From: Ancylostoma caninum
Lineage: Eukaryota > Nematoda > Chromadorea > Rhabditida > Ancylostomatidae
DNA length: 64,000 nucleotides
Direction: 5' to 3'
Assembly: GCA_037903475.1 (NCBI GenBank)
Contig: JBAJFG010000126.1
Location: 558,001-622,000 of the forward strand
Of this stretch, positions 24,146 through 35,778 are shown piece by piece (the stretch's first letter is position 1; every line of letters begins with the position of its first letter). The notes beneath the pieces were generated by a model. The model made no database searches and was not told the DNA's origin. It worked only from the letters and a program-made list of their open reading frames with translations. A program made the position numbers and the translations under genes.

Positions 24146-24307
24146 TCAGATGACGGCGCTAGCCTTTACAAAGAGGCGCTCATTTCAGCGTTACATTCTG
24201 CATGGACAGCAGCTGTGGAGCACAACAAGAGGCGCAGTCGAGCAATGAAGCGACAGTACGATAAGGGAGGCTCACCACTGACGATGCAGGTAGATGATCG
24301 AGCATGA
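24146..24307 (+). pseudogene. Remnant of an LTR-retrotransposon integrase C-terminus
   Basis: One frame reads AWTAAVEHNKRRSRAMKRQY followed by DKGG and ends at a TGA. This resembles the region just after the integrase core of Ty3/Gypsy-type polyproteins. The flanks are out of frame or unrelated, and no LTRs were identified. The call rests on a single short block. Confidence 0.4.
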
Positions 24308-24704
24308 ACCAAGTTAAAAAGTGCTTCACTATAGCTGGACCTGTGTCTACTTCACATGGCTTCCCACGGTCGAACACAACGCATTAGAGAACACGTAGGC
24401 CAGATCTGTCGAACTGGTCGGTTACTCTCACAAGGTAACACCTCCATCTGATAATGCACCACCACCGATTTTCCACCCTTATAACACACGTTTCAGGAAG
24501 CGGACGAATTCGCTGTGACCGCACAGTAGCCACGCCAACATCCGACTTTCCCTTTTTTCTTCTTATTTTTTCCCTTCTCACCGAATACTTTACTTTGCTT
24601 CTCTATCTTCAGCTCCTTTGGGCATCGCCCTCGTCACTTGTCGCGGCCACTCCCATTTCCGTTTCCACCTACGCCCTCATTTTTGGATAGAGTCAACCGC
24701 ACCT

Positions 24705-27700
24705 ATGTCTCATAGCGTTGACTCCACTCCTACCATTGACGTCAAGCTCGAGTCGGCACCCTCGATATCTAGCTCCGCGAGCAATTCGCGGGCTGTTACC
24801 TAGGACTTTCTGTCTACGATGTCTCCTCTACACCACCTATACGTAAGCGTCCTGCACAGCCTCTCCCAATTTCGACCTGCTCATCGTCCGTTTTTTCCGG
24901 TCACTAGTCGCCGGCTCCGCCAGCCCTCCATGTGGTCACCTTGACAGACGGCTGCCACGACTTCACCTGTGCCGTCGGTTCCATCCCATTCACAGGCAGC
25001 CACTCTACCACAATCACGGACTGCTGTCCATTCCATCGACGCCTCTAGCATCACCGGCACACCCGAGGGGGATGTGGCTCCGTCTACTTCTCGATCCGGC
25101 AGTCATCGGACCTCATCCTCCTTCACCACCTTCCAGACGCCAGCGGACTCCTCCTGCTCACGCCCGGCCGAGGATGCCCCACTGCCCCGTCCGGCGAAAC
25201 GCGAGCATCGAGCACCTCCACCCCGTTGCAACATCCTCCCTCAGCCAGCTCACCCGCCTATGTTGGATCGCACGACAGATAACTATTTGAACCACATGAT
25301 GCCGCACCACCCGTGGGCTCGTTACATCACGCCGCATCCTGAGTGGACGAATCTGTCAGACGACAACGTCACGAGTGCCTTGCCGAAGAGCGTCTACGCA
25401 CACTTGGGTAACGGCGGATACCTTGGCACTCGTTTCGTCAGATCATTATTTCCAAGGAAGTTCCGGAGAGTGCCATCGGCCGAGAGCAAACTACCAATTA
25501 TGGAGATCATACGGATGGTACACGCAATCGACTTCCGCCGCTATGCGGATGACCTCATTGACCAGGTCCTCCAACGTCGTTATACGGCCGTGGATCCTGA
25601 TCTCCTTCCAGCACCAGCGGGTGTTCCCCCTCGCTAGTGTATCCTCCTCGGTGGAAGCACAGATTCACAGTGCTATATCAGGTGGTCGCCAAGAACCGCG
25701 GTCAGGGAGTTATCGTCGAGGCGAAAGACTTCTCCGTACCCGGACCCGACCACCGCGAGTTGCACTGCATAGTCCTTGACCAGTACGCCTCCAGAGCAAC
25801 AATAGCGGCTTTGACGTACGGCAGCTGTCAGTCAAGGACTTCCTTTGGGTTTACTCCCTCAAGCCCACCCGTGCGGCGTGCAAGGATCCTTCTAGTTCCC
25901 CTCGCCAATCTTACCCACGCACCACAGCGATGGACACCAGGACGCCTTACTTCAGTCAATAACATCAAGATAGCTTTCGAGGGATGCCCGGAGGTAGTAA
26001 CAGTCTCACCGGCTGTTTGCGAGTTTCCGCTCACGGACATCGGTGTGGATGACTTTGTTCTGGCCGAGACTCGTGTTAATGTCTCTTGCGCGATGCGCTT
26101 CTCGGAGCCGCCAATATCGTTGCAAGCCCAAGTCGAGTTGACCAGTTCCGCTCGACGATTTATCCCCGCACATCCGGCCGACGGAATCCTCCCGCTGGTC
26201 GCCAAGTTGGACCGCCAGAACGCTGCATGGATCGCTGATCGTGGCTCCTCTTTCGCGAGCTTTGCCGAAAACCCGCCCACCGTCGAATGGGTCACTTATT
26301 TAGCGTGGCCTGTTCTCCCCTCGCAGCTAACAACCTCCTTGGGGACGACAAGAGCACCCACCATATCATGGCAACGGTACCTAGCTTCACGGCATTCCCG
26401 CTCCGACTGGAGTTCCGTCTTAGGGACATGTCCTCGAAGAATGGTTGGTCCATGCAACCTCCCGTCGACGTCTGAATCAAAAATTCGTCCACGGTATAGA
26501 GAACCCCAGTCAAATGGACCCACTACTCGTTCACCTCTCATGCTCTCGAGGTAGAACTTCACACAAGTGCCATCGATCTCCTCAAAGGGCCGTCGAGCGC
26601 CACAGTCGCATGCAGAGTAATCGCCGTGTCGTGAGCATTTGCGTTAAGCTCGCCCGAGCCCCTACCGTAACTGACCCAGTGTATGAGCTGCTCGCCAATG
26701 AAGAACTGTTCGCTGACCTTTCTGCCACTCATGCATGCCGGGCCAACGACGTCTTAAACACCGTTTACGGTAACGAGCCTCACCCTCCGCAGCGGAGGCA
26801 AGTACCACACACTCCTCTACCTCGATCGGTAATTCTCGGATCCACTAGCTTCCGGTTGCGTGACGATCAGCTTCGCGCATTGGAGAAGGATAGTGCCGAC
26901 CACCCCGTTGTGGCAATTCAGGCAGCGTATGGCACGGGCAAGACGGTAGGTGGAGCTCTCTTGGCGGCCCGTCTGGCCAATCCAGGACACCTCACTGTGG
27001 CAACCGCTACAACAAATACGGCCGTTGCCCAATTCAGCGACTTATTGAAGCTCTCTGACTTTAGGCACCTCAACATCTTGCGATTCTTGTCTGACTCAGC
27101 ACACGCCGACGGAGCTCCCACCACAGAAACCGACCTTCACGTCATCCTGAAAGGCGATCAACTGCGGGCAGGAGAGCAGTCTTTCTGTGACACCTATGCG
27201 CGAGCATGAGAGCTCATAGAGGCCATGATTTTCCATCCTGACCGTACGCTTAGCCTGACGGACGAGGAGCGCCATGAACATCGCATCGCAGAGCAGGAGA
27301 TTTCAGAGGCTAAGAGGAGGCGGTAGCCATCATGTTTCGTGTGCACCGGCCATCGGTAGGTATGACGACGTCCTCTCTTTTGAATTCGACGTCCAGGTCG
27401 GGAATTCTCAAGGCACATCTGCTGGCGTGTCACATCATCATCGGCGATGAGGCATCGCAAATCCCAGAACCAGCATTCGTTGCGATGGCCACACGGTTTC
27501 CATACGCTTGCCATGTTTACATCGGCGATTGAACCAGCTCGAGCCCCACGTCCGATGCTACGCTCCACGAAGGCAGCACTCTTCGGTGCTAAGGGATTAA
27601 TGGAACTTTTGCTCCACACGAGGGTCTCACTTGCCCCGTTAACGACGACGTTCAGGATGCATCCACCACTTGACGATCTGCCGAATCCATTGTCCTATGA

Positions 27701-27779
27701 CGGCTCCCTCGTCAGCGGCACGGAGGCCGCCAACCGACATCTCCTGCACTCTTATCACTTTCGGAGCAATATAGGTTGA
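24705..27779 (+). pseudogene. UPF1-like superfamily 1 helicase, broken
   Basis: Order along the strand: a Ser/Pro-rich N-terminus (24705-25150), a conserved block ending PAPAGVPPR at 25637, then a shifted frame from 25637 with FTVLYQVVAKNRGQGVIVEA. A linker follows, then the helicase core. Motif I is AAYGTGKTVGG near 26930, the Walker B-type motif is [12 protein letters not shown] near 27450, and motif III is GD at 27525. Motif IV-like APLTTTFRMHPPLDDLPN follows near 27630-27690. At least five stops or shifts interrupt it (around 24803, 25637, 26310, 27209, 27325 and 27533). The intact family unwinds nucleic acid using ATP. Nematode genomes hold many such paralogues, sometimes mobile. Bases after 27779 no longer resemble the family. 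Confidence 0.75.
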
Positions 27780-27859
27780 TTTATACCAGCTGCATGCGTC
27801 AGTCGCGCATCAGTCGCTCGCATCCATTTGCAAGGGATTTTCCATGGGGACCGGTTAAC

Positions 27860-28545
27860 ACGACATGTGCTCAGACAATTTCGGGGGCAAATCCAGTTCC
27901 AACCGCCAGAAAATCCCCGACGAAACGTTTGAACGAGAACCAATAGCGGGAAAACAGCGGGCGAAACCACGCATGTTGTGGGCCAAACGCGCTGTCGGGC
28001 GAATCGTGGGCTGAACGCAGAATCGTTCGATGCACGACCGCCGAAGTTCGGACCACTGTGTGAAGAGTGTCGGGCATCGGCCCGCTTTTCGCGGCCAATG
28101 ACCGTTAGCGTATATCTCCAGAGAGCGGCCCAAACGACAACATATTTTGGATCAATAAGGAACTAGCCCGGTCGGAATGGTCGGTTGGTGATGGTAGGGA
28201 GGTGATAAAGGATGAAGGCAACACCGGTCGGGAAGAGATCAGTAGCATGGATGGCCTAGTGGATAAAACAGTGGACGTTCAATCATTCATAAACATTGGT
28301 CAGGTTGATTCGAATCCGCTCAGTAATAGAGGAATGGTAGCACTACGAAAACATGTATGGACCTTGCAAACAGTTGTCTTTTCCCGATGAGAATTTGCAT
28401 ATTTGTGTTGCTTCTGTACTCCGGTGAATCACTTTTTGTCCACAATGGTTCCGAACTCGGGGCTCATAAAAACACCCAAACGCTCGTTCCGACTCTCGCC
28501 CCCGCTCGTTCGGAAAGGGATTTGTCCCCGAAATTGTCTGAGTAC
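27860..28545. repeat. Inverted repeat pair around 640 bp
   Basis: The sequence near 27862-27900 (acatgtgctcagacaatttc, then ggggg) is the inverse of 28505-28545 (cccgaaattgtctgagtaca). The enclosed sequence includes a block (28170-28410) that is a diverged copy of 34165-34220 plus 34693-34860. Target duplication is not clear, so the element type is open. Confidence 0.5.
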
Positions 28546-28569
28546 ATCCTCAATGGGAAGAAGTCGCGG

Positions 28570-28689
28570 CCACCGTGAGGCCGCAAACGCGTGCGTCTGA
28601 GCTGCGACTGCGATGCGACTGCTTTACGACTGGGCCCTATTCTTCATCATATAGACGCACGTGCATCATTCGCACGCATCCAATATAAA
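28570..28689 (-). mobile_element. Truncated copy of the AGGGCAATTTATA MITE
   Basis: The reverse strand reads ttggatgcgtgcgaatgatg, then gtctatatgatgaagaatag, as in the complete copies at 36505 and 63301. Only about half the element is present. Confidence 0.75.
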
Positions 28690-30656
28690 TTACCCTTATC
28701 CGCTGCACCGACCGGAGACATCGTTTTGGTTTTGTTGGGGGATCAATCGAAGAATGATTATCACGTGGTAACCCACCCCTTATCAAGAGAAGGATATGGA
28801 AGGGCCTCAGTTTGCAGGTAGACCTTAGTCTACTCTCCGCTTCGGCGTGTAATCTACGGAAGCCGACTAGCCTACCGAGGCCGGACTGATAACGTGGCCC
28901 AGAACGTGGGATGCGTTGCGCGCGGACTAGGCGCGGATGCAGAAATGCGTCCGAATCCTCTAGTACCGCCGAGGTACGAAACGCATGCGCCTCCTGAGAT
29001 TCATTTTTGCTTCCTTGATTCCCGCTTTGAGACAAAATCCGTTGTCCCGCCGAAGCTTGCGGTACAAGATCGGGATGTTGTGGGATAAAAACTAAAATGC
29101 GAGCAGAAGTCATCATTTTGTAGACTGCGAGATTCCTGCCCGAAGGTCTGAGTCCTCACAGAATAACGAAGAGATATTTAATATGAAGGGAGAAAAAGTC
29201 ACAGCTGAAAGGATAACTCACGTGGAATAAGCTAGCATTATAAATGAAAAAAATTGCTATCATGTACGACCATGTTCCCGACCGATGCAGAACGGAGCAC
29301 ACCCGCCTCTTTGTTTCCTTTGGTGGTGCGCAAAAACCCCACTCTGTCGCGATCGTATTTATGGCAGCACTCACGGAAATCTTCGTGCCAGAGATTACCA
29401 AAAACGCAAGAAATCAGCGGAAACGGAGGAGGAGGGGAGTTCCTTGCCCTTTATTTCGCTCCCTTAGCCTGCTCCGCCTGGGACATCCGCCGCAGCATCT
29501 CCGCTGGTAAGTGGCAATTCTTCGCGTTCTTTTTAATATATGTTTCTCTAGCAACCGATCTCACGGGAAACGACTTTTTCGAGAAGTGAAATTCCCCGTG
29601 AGTGTTGCCCTTGGAATAATTCTCTAGAAAAACCGAATTATAAATAAAGTGTTATTTGTACCAGTGCAATGATCGAAAGCTACAAATCTTTTAAGAATAA
29701 TTGGTATGAAATTAGCGAAATCCTCTATTGCAACTCTGCCTGGCCTCAAATGTTTTGTTTCTTTTTTTTTATTTCTATTCGCACATTGATAGTTGTTCAC
29801 ATTATCTTAATCACAACATGAGCCTCAAAAGTAATAGTAATGTTGGCACAGTACAAAGCGTCGAACTACGAGAAAGATCGATGTACTTCAGTTCTTCTGC
29901 TTTTCTAGAAGCCAAACCAAATAACGACTCTCCTATCTCTCGTCTGTAGGATATGCTCCGAAGTTTAGTGGTAATACCTTCGGCAAAGGAATGTATACAT
30001 TCGTAATACATTTTGTGGGTTACATCCTTGATCGTAAAAACATATTCCGGGAGAACCAGTCAAGAGTCTGTTTGGCAATACAAAAGAGAAGAGAGTATTT
30101 GGACGAAACATTCTCCAGGTGTTTAGCAGTACAAAGGCGAAGGAATGTATTAGCGAAATAAGATAGCGATTATATAAGAAAACATGTTCATTTCATTTTT
30201 AATCGAAGACTTAGCCATCGTTGGTGTCGACACGGATGACTCAACCAGTACAGTCAAACACTTCGAGGATTGGTGCCATAGCACGATTCCTGATGAAATC
30301 GGGGTTATTGGCCGGTTGGTAGCCCCATTTGGTGAGTTTTGGATGGCGACCAATTGGCGAGGTTTGCGTTGCATTTGGATGGTGAGCTCGGCAATACATT
30401 TGAGCGAATTCCTCGTGCGGTAGCACATTTGAAGGACTTTGTCAGGCCTGGGTTGTTGGCAAGCTGGTCTGCGAGGTTTCCAAGCGAAACTCGGCAAACG
30501 TATCACCACCTAACTTCAACGTGTAGCAATATCATTGTGGAAAGTTCACAAACAGCTCACCAAAAGAAAATGAAAAATAACATCACTAATTATTGATAGA
30601 TAAATACAAACCTTTAGACTCCTGCTTAGCTGTCTCATCACTCTGAAAAAAAAATA
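28690..30656. other. No gene recognised
   Basis: Open frames at 28637-29116 and 30150-30509 are the longest but match nothing I recognise. No splice pattern could be fitted. Confidence 0.4.
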
Positions 30657-31951
30657 TTGGGTTGTTCGGAAAGTAATTGGGCTTTTCGAAAACAATTTTT
30701 TCAAACGCTAGCTTTGGAAGGTTTTTGCTGTTATTATTTGTTTTCATTCGATAAATATTAGGAGGACGTATTTGTGTTTCTGTTTGGAGAAAGTGCGCAG
30801 ATTTCATTTCCATTTGCATTTTTATGATCAATTTGAACATGGAGTGTCAGAAGGAGCATTTTCGGCACATTTTGCTTTTTTACTTCCGTAGTGGCAAAAG
30901 AGCTGCTGATGCTTTCCACGATATTTGTAAAACATACGGTGTTAATGCCTTATCACAGAGCACATGTGACAATTGGTTCGCAAAATTCCGTTCCGGCAAT
31001 TTTTCACTTCAAGATGAACAACGTTCTGGTCGGCCAGTAGGCGTTGATGATGATCAGTTGATGGCATTAATCGAAGCCATCCGTCATGTAACCGTACGAG
31101 AGCTTGCTGAGAAGACCAACGCATCCACGCATCCATTGGAACAGTTCACGAGCATGTCAAAAAACTTGGACTAGTAAAAAAGCTAGATGTTTGGGTGCCA
31201 CATGAGTTGAAGGAAATTCACTTGACGCAGCGAGTTAGTATCTGTGATTTGCACTTGAAACGCAATGAAGACGACCCATTTTTGAAGCGAATAGTAACTG
31301 GTGATGAAAAATGGATTGTCTACAATAATGCTACTCGCAAACGATCATGGTCAAAACCGGATGAACCTGCTCAAACGATGTCCAAAGCTCATCTCCATCA
31401 AAAGAAGGTTATGCTATCAGTTTGGTGGGACTACAAAGGTGTAATATATTTTGAGGTGCTCCCAAGAAACCAGAATGTCAACTCGGACCTCTACTGTCAG
31501 CAACTGATGAAATTAGATGAGGCAATTTAAAAAAAAACCGGCCAGAATTAGCGAATCGCAAAGGAGTAGTTTTCCACCAAGACAATGCAAGACCTCATAC
31601 ATCTTTGGCGTCTCGGCAAAAATTATTGGAGCTTGGTTGGGAATTGATGTTGCATCCACCATACAGCCCTGGTCTCGCGCCATCCGATTGCCATTTGTTT
31701 AGATCGTTGCAGAACTATTCGAATGGGAAAACATTTAGCGATGATCAGGATATCAAATCTCATCTAGCCCAGTTTTTTGCCGAAAAAGACCAGAAGTTCT
31801 ATGAGAGGGGAATTATGAAAATCCCAGAAAGATGGCGAAAGACAATCGAACAAAACGGAAAATTTATCATTGACTAATGTTTTTTCATTGTAAGAAAATA
31901 AACTTTTTTCTGAAACCCCTAAAAATCCCAATTACTTTCCGAACAACCCAA
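30657..31951 (+). mobile_element. mariner element, full length
   Basis: Inverted ends starting TTGGGTTGTTCGGAAAGTAA lie at both sides, each flanked by TA (30655-30656 and 31952-31953). The 1,295-bp length and the enclosed transposase are those of a complete mariner. Confidence 0.95.
30824..31877 (+). pseudogene. mariner transposase, broken
   Basis: The N-terminal helix-turn-helix (HILLFYFRSGKRAADAFHDI) and linker lie in the first frame (to 31174). The WVPHEL motif and the first catalytic Asp (VTGDEKWIVYN) lie in the second (from 31187). The second and third catalytic positions (HQDNARPH and YSPGLAPSDCHLF, DD34D spacing) are in a third frame ending KFIID at 31877. Frameshifts near 31150 and 31535, plus a stop in the latter region, make it inactive. 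An intact transposase cuts and pastes the element at TA sites. This copy retains every motif. Confidence 0.9.
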
Positions 31952-31953
31952 TA

Positions 31954-32105
31954 GTAAACACAGGTGTTAGCAGAGGAAAAGAAAGCCACACATTGCTTTC
32001 AGTCTTATATTTTTGAAACACACATAATTAGCATCTACATCAGCGCTGCAGACGAATAGGCAAGCGGCACACTAGTGAGAGTCTGTTGATTTGTGTTAAG
32101 CTACA
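31954..32105. other. Spacer
   Basis: Short unique sequence between the mariner and the next Helitron, with no feature seen. Confidence 0.4.
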
Positions 32106-33647
32106 CCAGCCTGAGCGTCCGGCTAACGCCGGACTCTCAGGCTTCTTTTGGGCTCGCTTCGCTCGCCTCGCATACGTGTGTGTTCTACTCTACTGAGCGC
32201 TGGCATACACTCTCGCAGGTGTGGACCCGTGCGTGACATCTTCCACACTTTCGACGCCGGCGCACCATTCTCTTACTGCTGACCCGATTCCAAGCGTTTG
32301 TCCACTCTCGGATGCCAGCGCGCCCTTACCACAACGTTGGACCCGGCTCCAGGCGTTTCCCCACTTTTCGACGCCGGCGCACCCTTATCACACCATTGGA
32401 CCCAACTCCACTCGTTTCCCCTCTTTTGGCCGCCGGCGCACCCTTATCACACCGTGGGACCCGACTCCAGGTGTTCCCCCACTTTTGGACGCCGGCGCAC
32501 CCTTATCACACCGTTGGACACGACTCCAGATGTTTCACTTTTGGACGCTGGCGCACCCTTATCACACCGTTGGACCCGACTCCAGGTGTTTCCCCACTTT
32601 TGGACGCTGGCGCATCCTTATCACACCATTGGACCCGACTCCAGGCATTTCCACACTTTTCCACGCTGGCGCACCCTTATCACACCATTGGACCCGACTC
32701 CAGGCGTTTTCCCACTTTTGGACGCTGGCGCACCCTTATCACACCATTGGACCCGACTCCAGGCGTTTTCCCACTTTTGGACGCTGGCGCACCCTTATCA
32801 CACCGTTGGACCCGACTGCAGGCGTTTCCGCTTTTTTCCATGCCGGCGCACCCTTATCACACCATCGGACCCGACTCCAGGCGTTTCCCACTTTTGGACG
32901 CCGGCGCACCCTTATCACACCTTGGACCCGACTCCAGGCATTTCCACACTTTTCCACGCCGGCGCACCCTTATCACACCATTGGACCCGACTCCAGGCGT
33001 TTTCCCACTTTTGGACGCTGGCGCACCCTTATCACACCGTTGGACCCGACTGCAGGCGTTTCCGCTTTTTTCCATGCCGGCGCACCCTTATCACACCATC
33101 GGATCCGACTCCAGGCGTTTCCCCACTTTTGGACGCCGGCGCACTCCTATAGCAGCGCTGGACCCGTTTCCCCCATTTAAGGGCGCCGTCTCGTCACTCT
33201 CACCGCTGTTCTCCCTTCAACGGCAACTCTTCCCCTACCAAGCGCCGACGCACCTCTGACATAGCCCTAGGCTCGTTTCATGTCACCTTCCCCACCATCT
33301 GTGCGGGCGCAACCCTCATCCATGTCATCCCTCGTCCGACTGGTTCCTCCTCTTCGTTATGAAACTGTCCTGCCCGTCTCTTTCCTTTTATACGGTCATG
33401 TAATCATAGGCCTATCTCACTCATTCCGACCGTGTTGAAAACAACTGTCGGCCATTAACATGTCTGAACATGACAAAGATGGCCCAAAACACCTTTAAAT
33501 CAAGGTAAAAATCAAAAATTGCAACTTTTTCGTACATAACTCGATGCGCTGAACACGATGGTGTCGGTAGTTTTTCTCGACAGTGACTGGTTCTCTTGCA
33601 CACACACACACACACGCACATAAAATGCCAATTAATATTAACTATGA
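32106..33647 (-). mobile_element. Helitron, family A, copy 4 (longest array)
   Basis: The minus strand runs from TC at 33647 (after A) to CTGG at 32106 (before T), with a perfect GTCCGGC/GCCGGAC hairpin. The 1,542-bp copy carries about 14 minisatellite units (32280-33140), some in a higher-order duplication. The 5' third matches copies 1 and 2 closely. No protein is encoded. Confidence 0.9.
32280..33140. repeat. 59-60-bp minisatellite, ~14 units
   Basis: Units such as cgccggcgcacccttatcac followed by accattggacccgactccag repeat with small changes. A block of about 180 bp (32700-32870) is repeated at 32980-33110, showing higher-order duplication. All three plus-strand frames stay open for about 300 codons, an effect of the unit length and GC content. 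Confidence 0.9.
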
Positions 33648-33648
33648 T

Positions 33649-33985
33649 TTACAGTGCATCGGAGTCCGATCAGGTCGGATAAGAAAGGATAGTATCGATC
33701 TTCGTCAGATAGATACAGATAAGGAACGTATCTTTTCTTATCTGACAATATCGGACTCCGATGCACTATAAATGTAGCCATAGGCAATGATGAATAGCGA
33801 GACGCACACGAGGAATGCAAGAAATGAAGGCACTGTTTTCCGTGCATCGAAGGCACGAATGAGTGCTCCTTTGATAGGTGGTGCGGGCGTCCCGTTACGA
33901 AACACTCATGAATGATCTCCGTAATTCGGCCATCGATACGTATCTTTCGTTATCCGAGCGGATCGGACTCCGATGAACTATAAGT
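33649..33985. mobile_element. Inverted-repeat element with GTGCATCGGAGTCCGAT ends (copy 2)
   Basis: Outer ends near 33652 and 33980 are inverted (GCATCGGAGTCCGAT and ATCGGACTCCGATGAAC), and an inner copy of the end lies at 33752-33768. A short third copy is at 39461-39525. It does not code. Copy 1 is at 17636-17905. Confidence 0.65.
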
Positions 33986-34226
33986 GAAGATTTACTTTTG
34001 TACTGCGATGGATTGTTGGCGACCGCACCAAATGTCGGAGATGGGAAGGAAATCACACTCTGTCCCCTTGAACACTTAGTGGTGCCGGCCAGACAGGCTG
34101 CGGAGCAGCTCTCAACCTGCCGGTCCAGTCAAACAACCCATTCTTAAATCCACTCTGGCCAGATAAGAATCGTTGGTTGGTGATAGTAGGGAAGTGACGG
34201 AAGATGAAGGCATCCAGCGGAGTTAA

Positions 34227-34692
34227 AGGCAGTGTCTCAGCTCATGGGCCGCATTCGAGATTTCCTACTCAGTCGAACACACGTGAGCCGCTGAGCACAA
34301 TGATGTACTTTAAGTTTCGTGAATACGTCAAAAACCCCATAAGTTACGGGTTTCTTTGGCCGAGAATGCCGAAATCCTCGGCCAGTGGGCGAGAGGGTTC
34401 ATTCCGTAGCAAGAGCGCCTGCTGAGGGCGCGGCATGGTTTTTCAACACGGAAATGTTTGTTTGTTTGATGATAGCTGCTGCTGAGAAGTTCACTTTAAT
34501 GTGCAATTTCATCTTCTCAGCCGCCTTTGCTATCGTCCTGGCAAGGAAGCACCTCCGCTCCTGTATCTAATTTTGCCTTAAAAGTAGGGGTTTTTGAAGG
34601 TATTTTCTGACATCAGGCACATCACTGGAATCAGCGCCTCGAGCTGCACTTAAATCTGTGGATGTCTCGATACCCAACATGAGGTGAGACAC
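34227..34692. mobile_element. TTAA element with AGGCAGTGTCTCA end, right end damaged
   Basis: A TTAA at 34223-34226 is followed by AGGCAGTGTCTCAGCTCATG. The inverse, CATGAGGTGAGACAC, lies at 34678-34692, but its outer TGCCT and TTAA are lost. The flanking sequence 34165-34220 and 34693-34860 corresponds to a continuous block at 28170-28410, which supports insertion. Confidence 0.6.
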
Positions 34693-34889
34693 GAGAAGAT
34701 AGTGAATAAAACAGCAAATTCTCACTCATTCATAGAAATCGGTAAGGTTGGTTGCTCGGTGCTAAAGGGAGGTTAGTACTACGAAAACATGGAAGGACCT
34801 TGCAAAGTGCTATTTCTCCTACTCCTGAAAAGAATTTGAAGGTTCGTGTTGCTTTTGAATTTCGCCTATGAATACATCTCTGAACTTTC

Positions 34890-35155
34890 TGCCCGCGGTG
34901 GATCCGCGGTAAGCCCGAGGTAGAGCGTCGGTTCGCTACCACGGGCATGTGCGAATTCACCGCGGGCATGTGCGCGTCCACCGCGGGAACATGCATTTTT
35001 AAGGGACTGATTAATTTCTTCTAGAAATGGTCCTGTATCGGAGAACCTGTGGGTTCGCCACCACGGGCATGTGCGAATCCACCGTGGGCATATGCTCGTC
35101 CACCGCGTAAACATGCGTTTTTAAGGGACTGATTATTTTCTTCTAAAAATGGTCC
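34890..35155. repeat. ~123-bp direct duplication
   Basis: The block with ccacgggcatgtgcgaatcc, a cgtccaccgcg motif and taagggactgatta...tggtcct occurs twice in tandem. Related ccaccgcggg motifs continue around 35550-35660. No coding is apparent. Confidence 0.75.
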
Positions 35156-35157
35156 TT

Positions 35158-35320
35158 TCTCAGAACCCCAAAAACAAGTTTCTGACAAAAAACAAGTTGT
35201 CGACAAGCTTTTCGGGCGAACAACTTGTCGGCAAGGAAGTGTGAAAACAACTTGTCAACAAGCTTTTGGAAAAGCAAGCTTCGGATGCGATCAGAAACTT
35301 GTTTTTGGGGTTCTGAGTTT
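35158..35320. mobile_element. Small MITE-like inverted repeat
   Basis: The ends TCAGAACCCCAAAAACAAGT (35160) and the exact inverse at 35317 enclose 160 bp with internal caacttgtcgacaagctttt-type repeats. Target duplication was not identified. Confidence 0.65.
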
Positions 35321-35395
35321 ATCGAAGAACCTGTCGTGAAGGGGAGGGAGTAAACCCACGATGGCATTGATCTTTATCCTGCAAGCACTTTTTCA

Positions 35396-35472
35396 TCACT
35401 GGATTCGAACCCATGTACCTTCTCGAATTCATGTTTCCAAGTCCGCTCTCTTATTCACTCGGCCATGCGTGT
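35396..35472 (-). pseudogene. tRNA-like sequence (class II-like, degenerate)
   Basis: The reverse strand has an A-box-like TGGCCGAGTGAATAAG and a B-box GGGTTCGAATCC at the right spacing. The acceptor stem does not pair and the anticodon arm is imperfect. It is a tRNA pseudogene or a tRNA-derived SINE. Confidence 0.5.
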
Positions 35473-35778
35473 ATTGTGCGTGGAGATTTTGTTAGCATTG
35501 ATGACCCGATCAGCTCTACTGCGGAGCCACCGCTGGCAAGTCTGGGTCCACCGTGATCATGTGCGGGCATAGCGCGGTAGTGACGTCACTCCACGGTGCC
35601 CACTAGTCACGTCCACAGCGGGTCCACCACGGATTGACCTCGTACCGCGGATCCACTGCGGGCAGAAAGTCCAGAGTAGTGGCGTTGAAACAAGACCTCT
35701 TCCATGCGAGAGAGTGCGCAACCAAAGGCTGAGCTACCAGAGATTGTCACGATATTGGTGGCTAATTATAGGGTTGTA

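Noticed and set aside
30150..30509. Minus-strand 119-codon frame
   Set aside because: No recognisable family and opposite-strand frames equally open; chance cannot be excluded.
15866..33152. CRISPR-like direct repeats
   Set aside because: Units are contiguous minisatellites without unique spacers, in a eukaryotic genome.
32221..33259. Long plus-strand open frames with repeated DPTPGVSP/AGAPLSH-type peptides
   Set aside because: All three frames are open, the sequence is a 59-60-bp minisatellite inside a Helitron, and there are no start or splice signals.
35396..35472. Functional tRNA gene
   Set aside because: A- and B-boxes are present, but the acceptor stem does not pair and the anticodon arm is defective.
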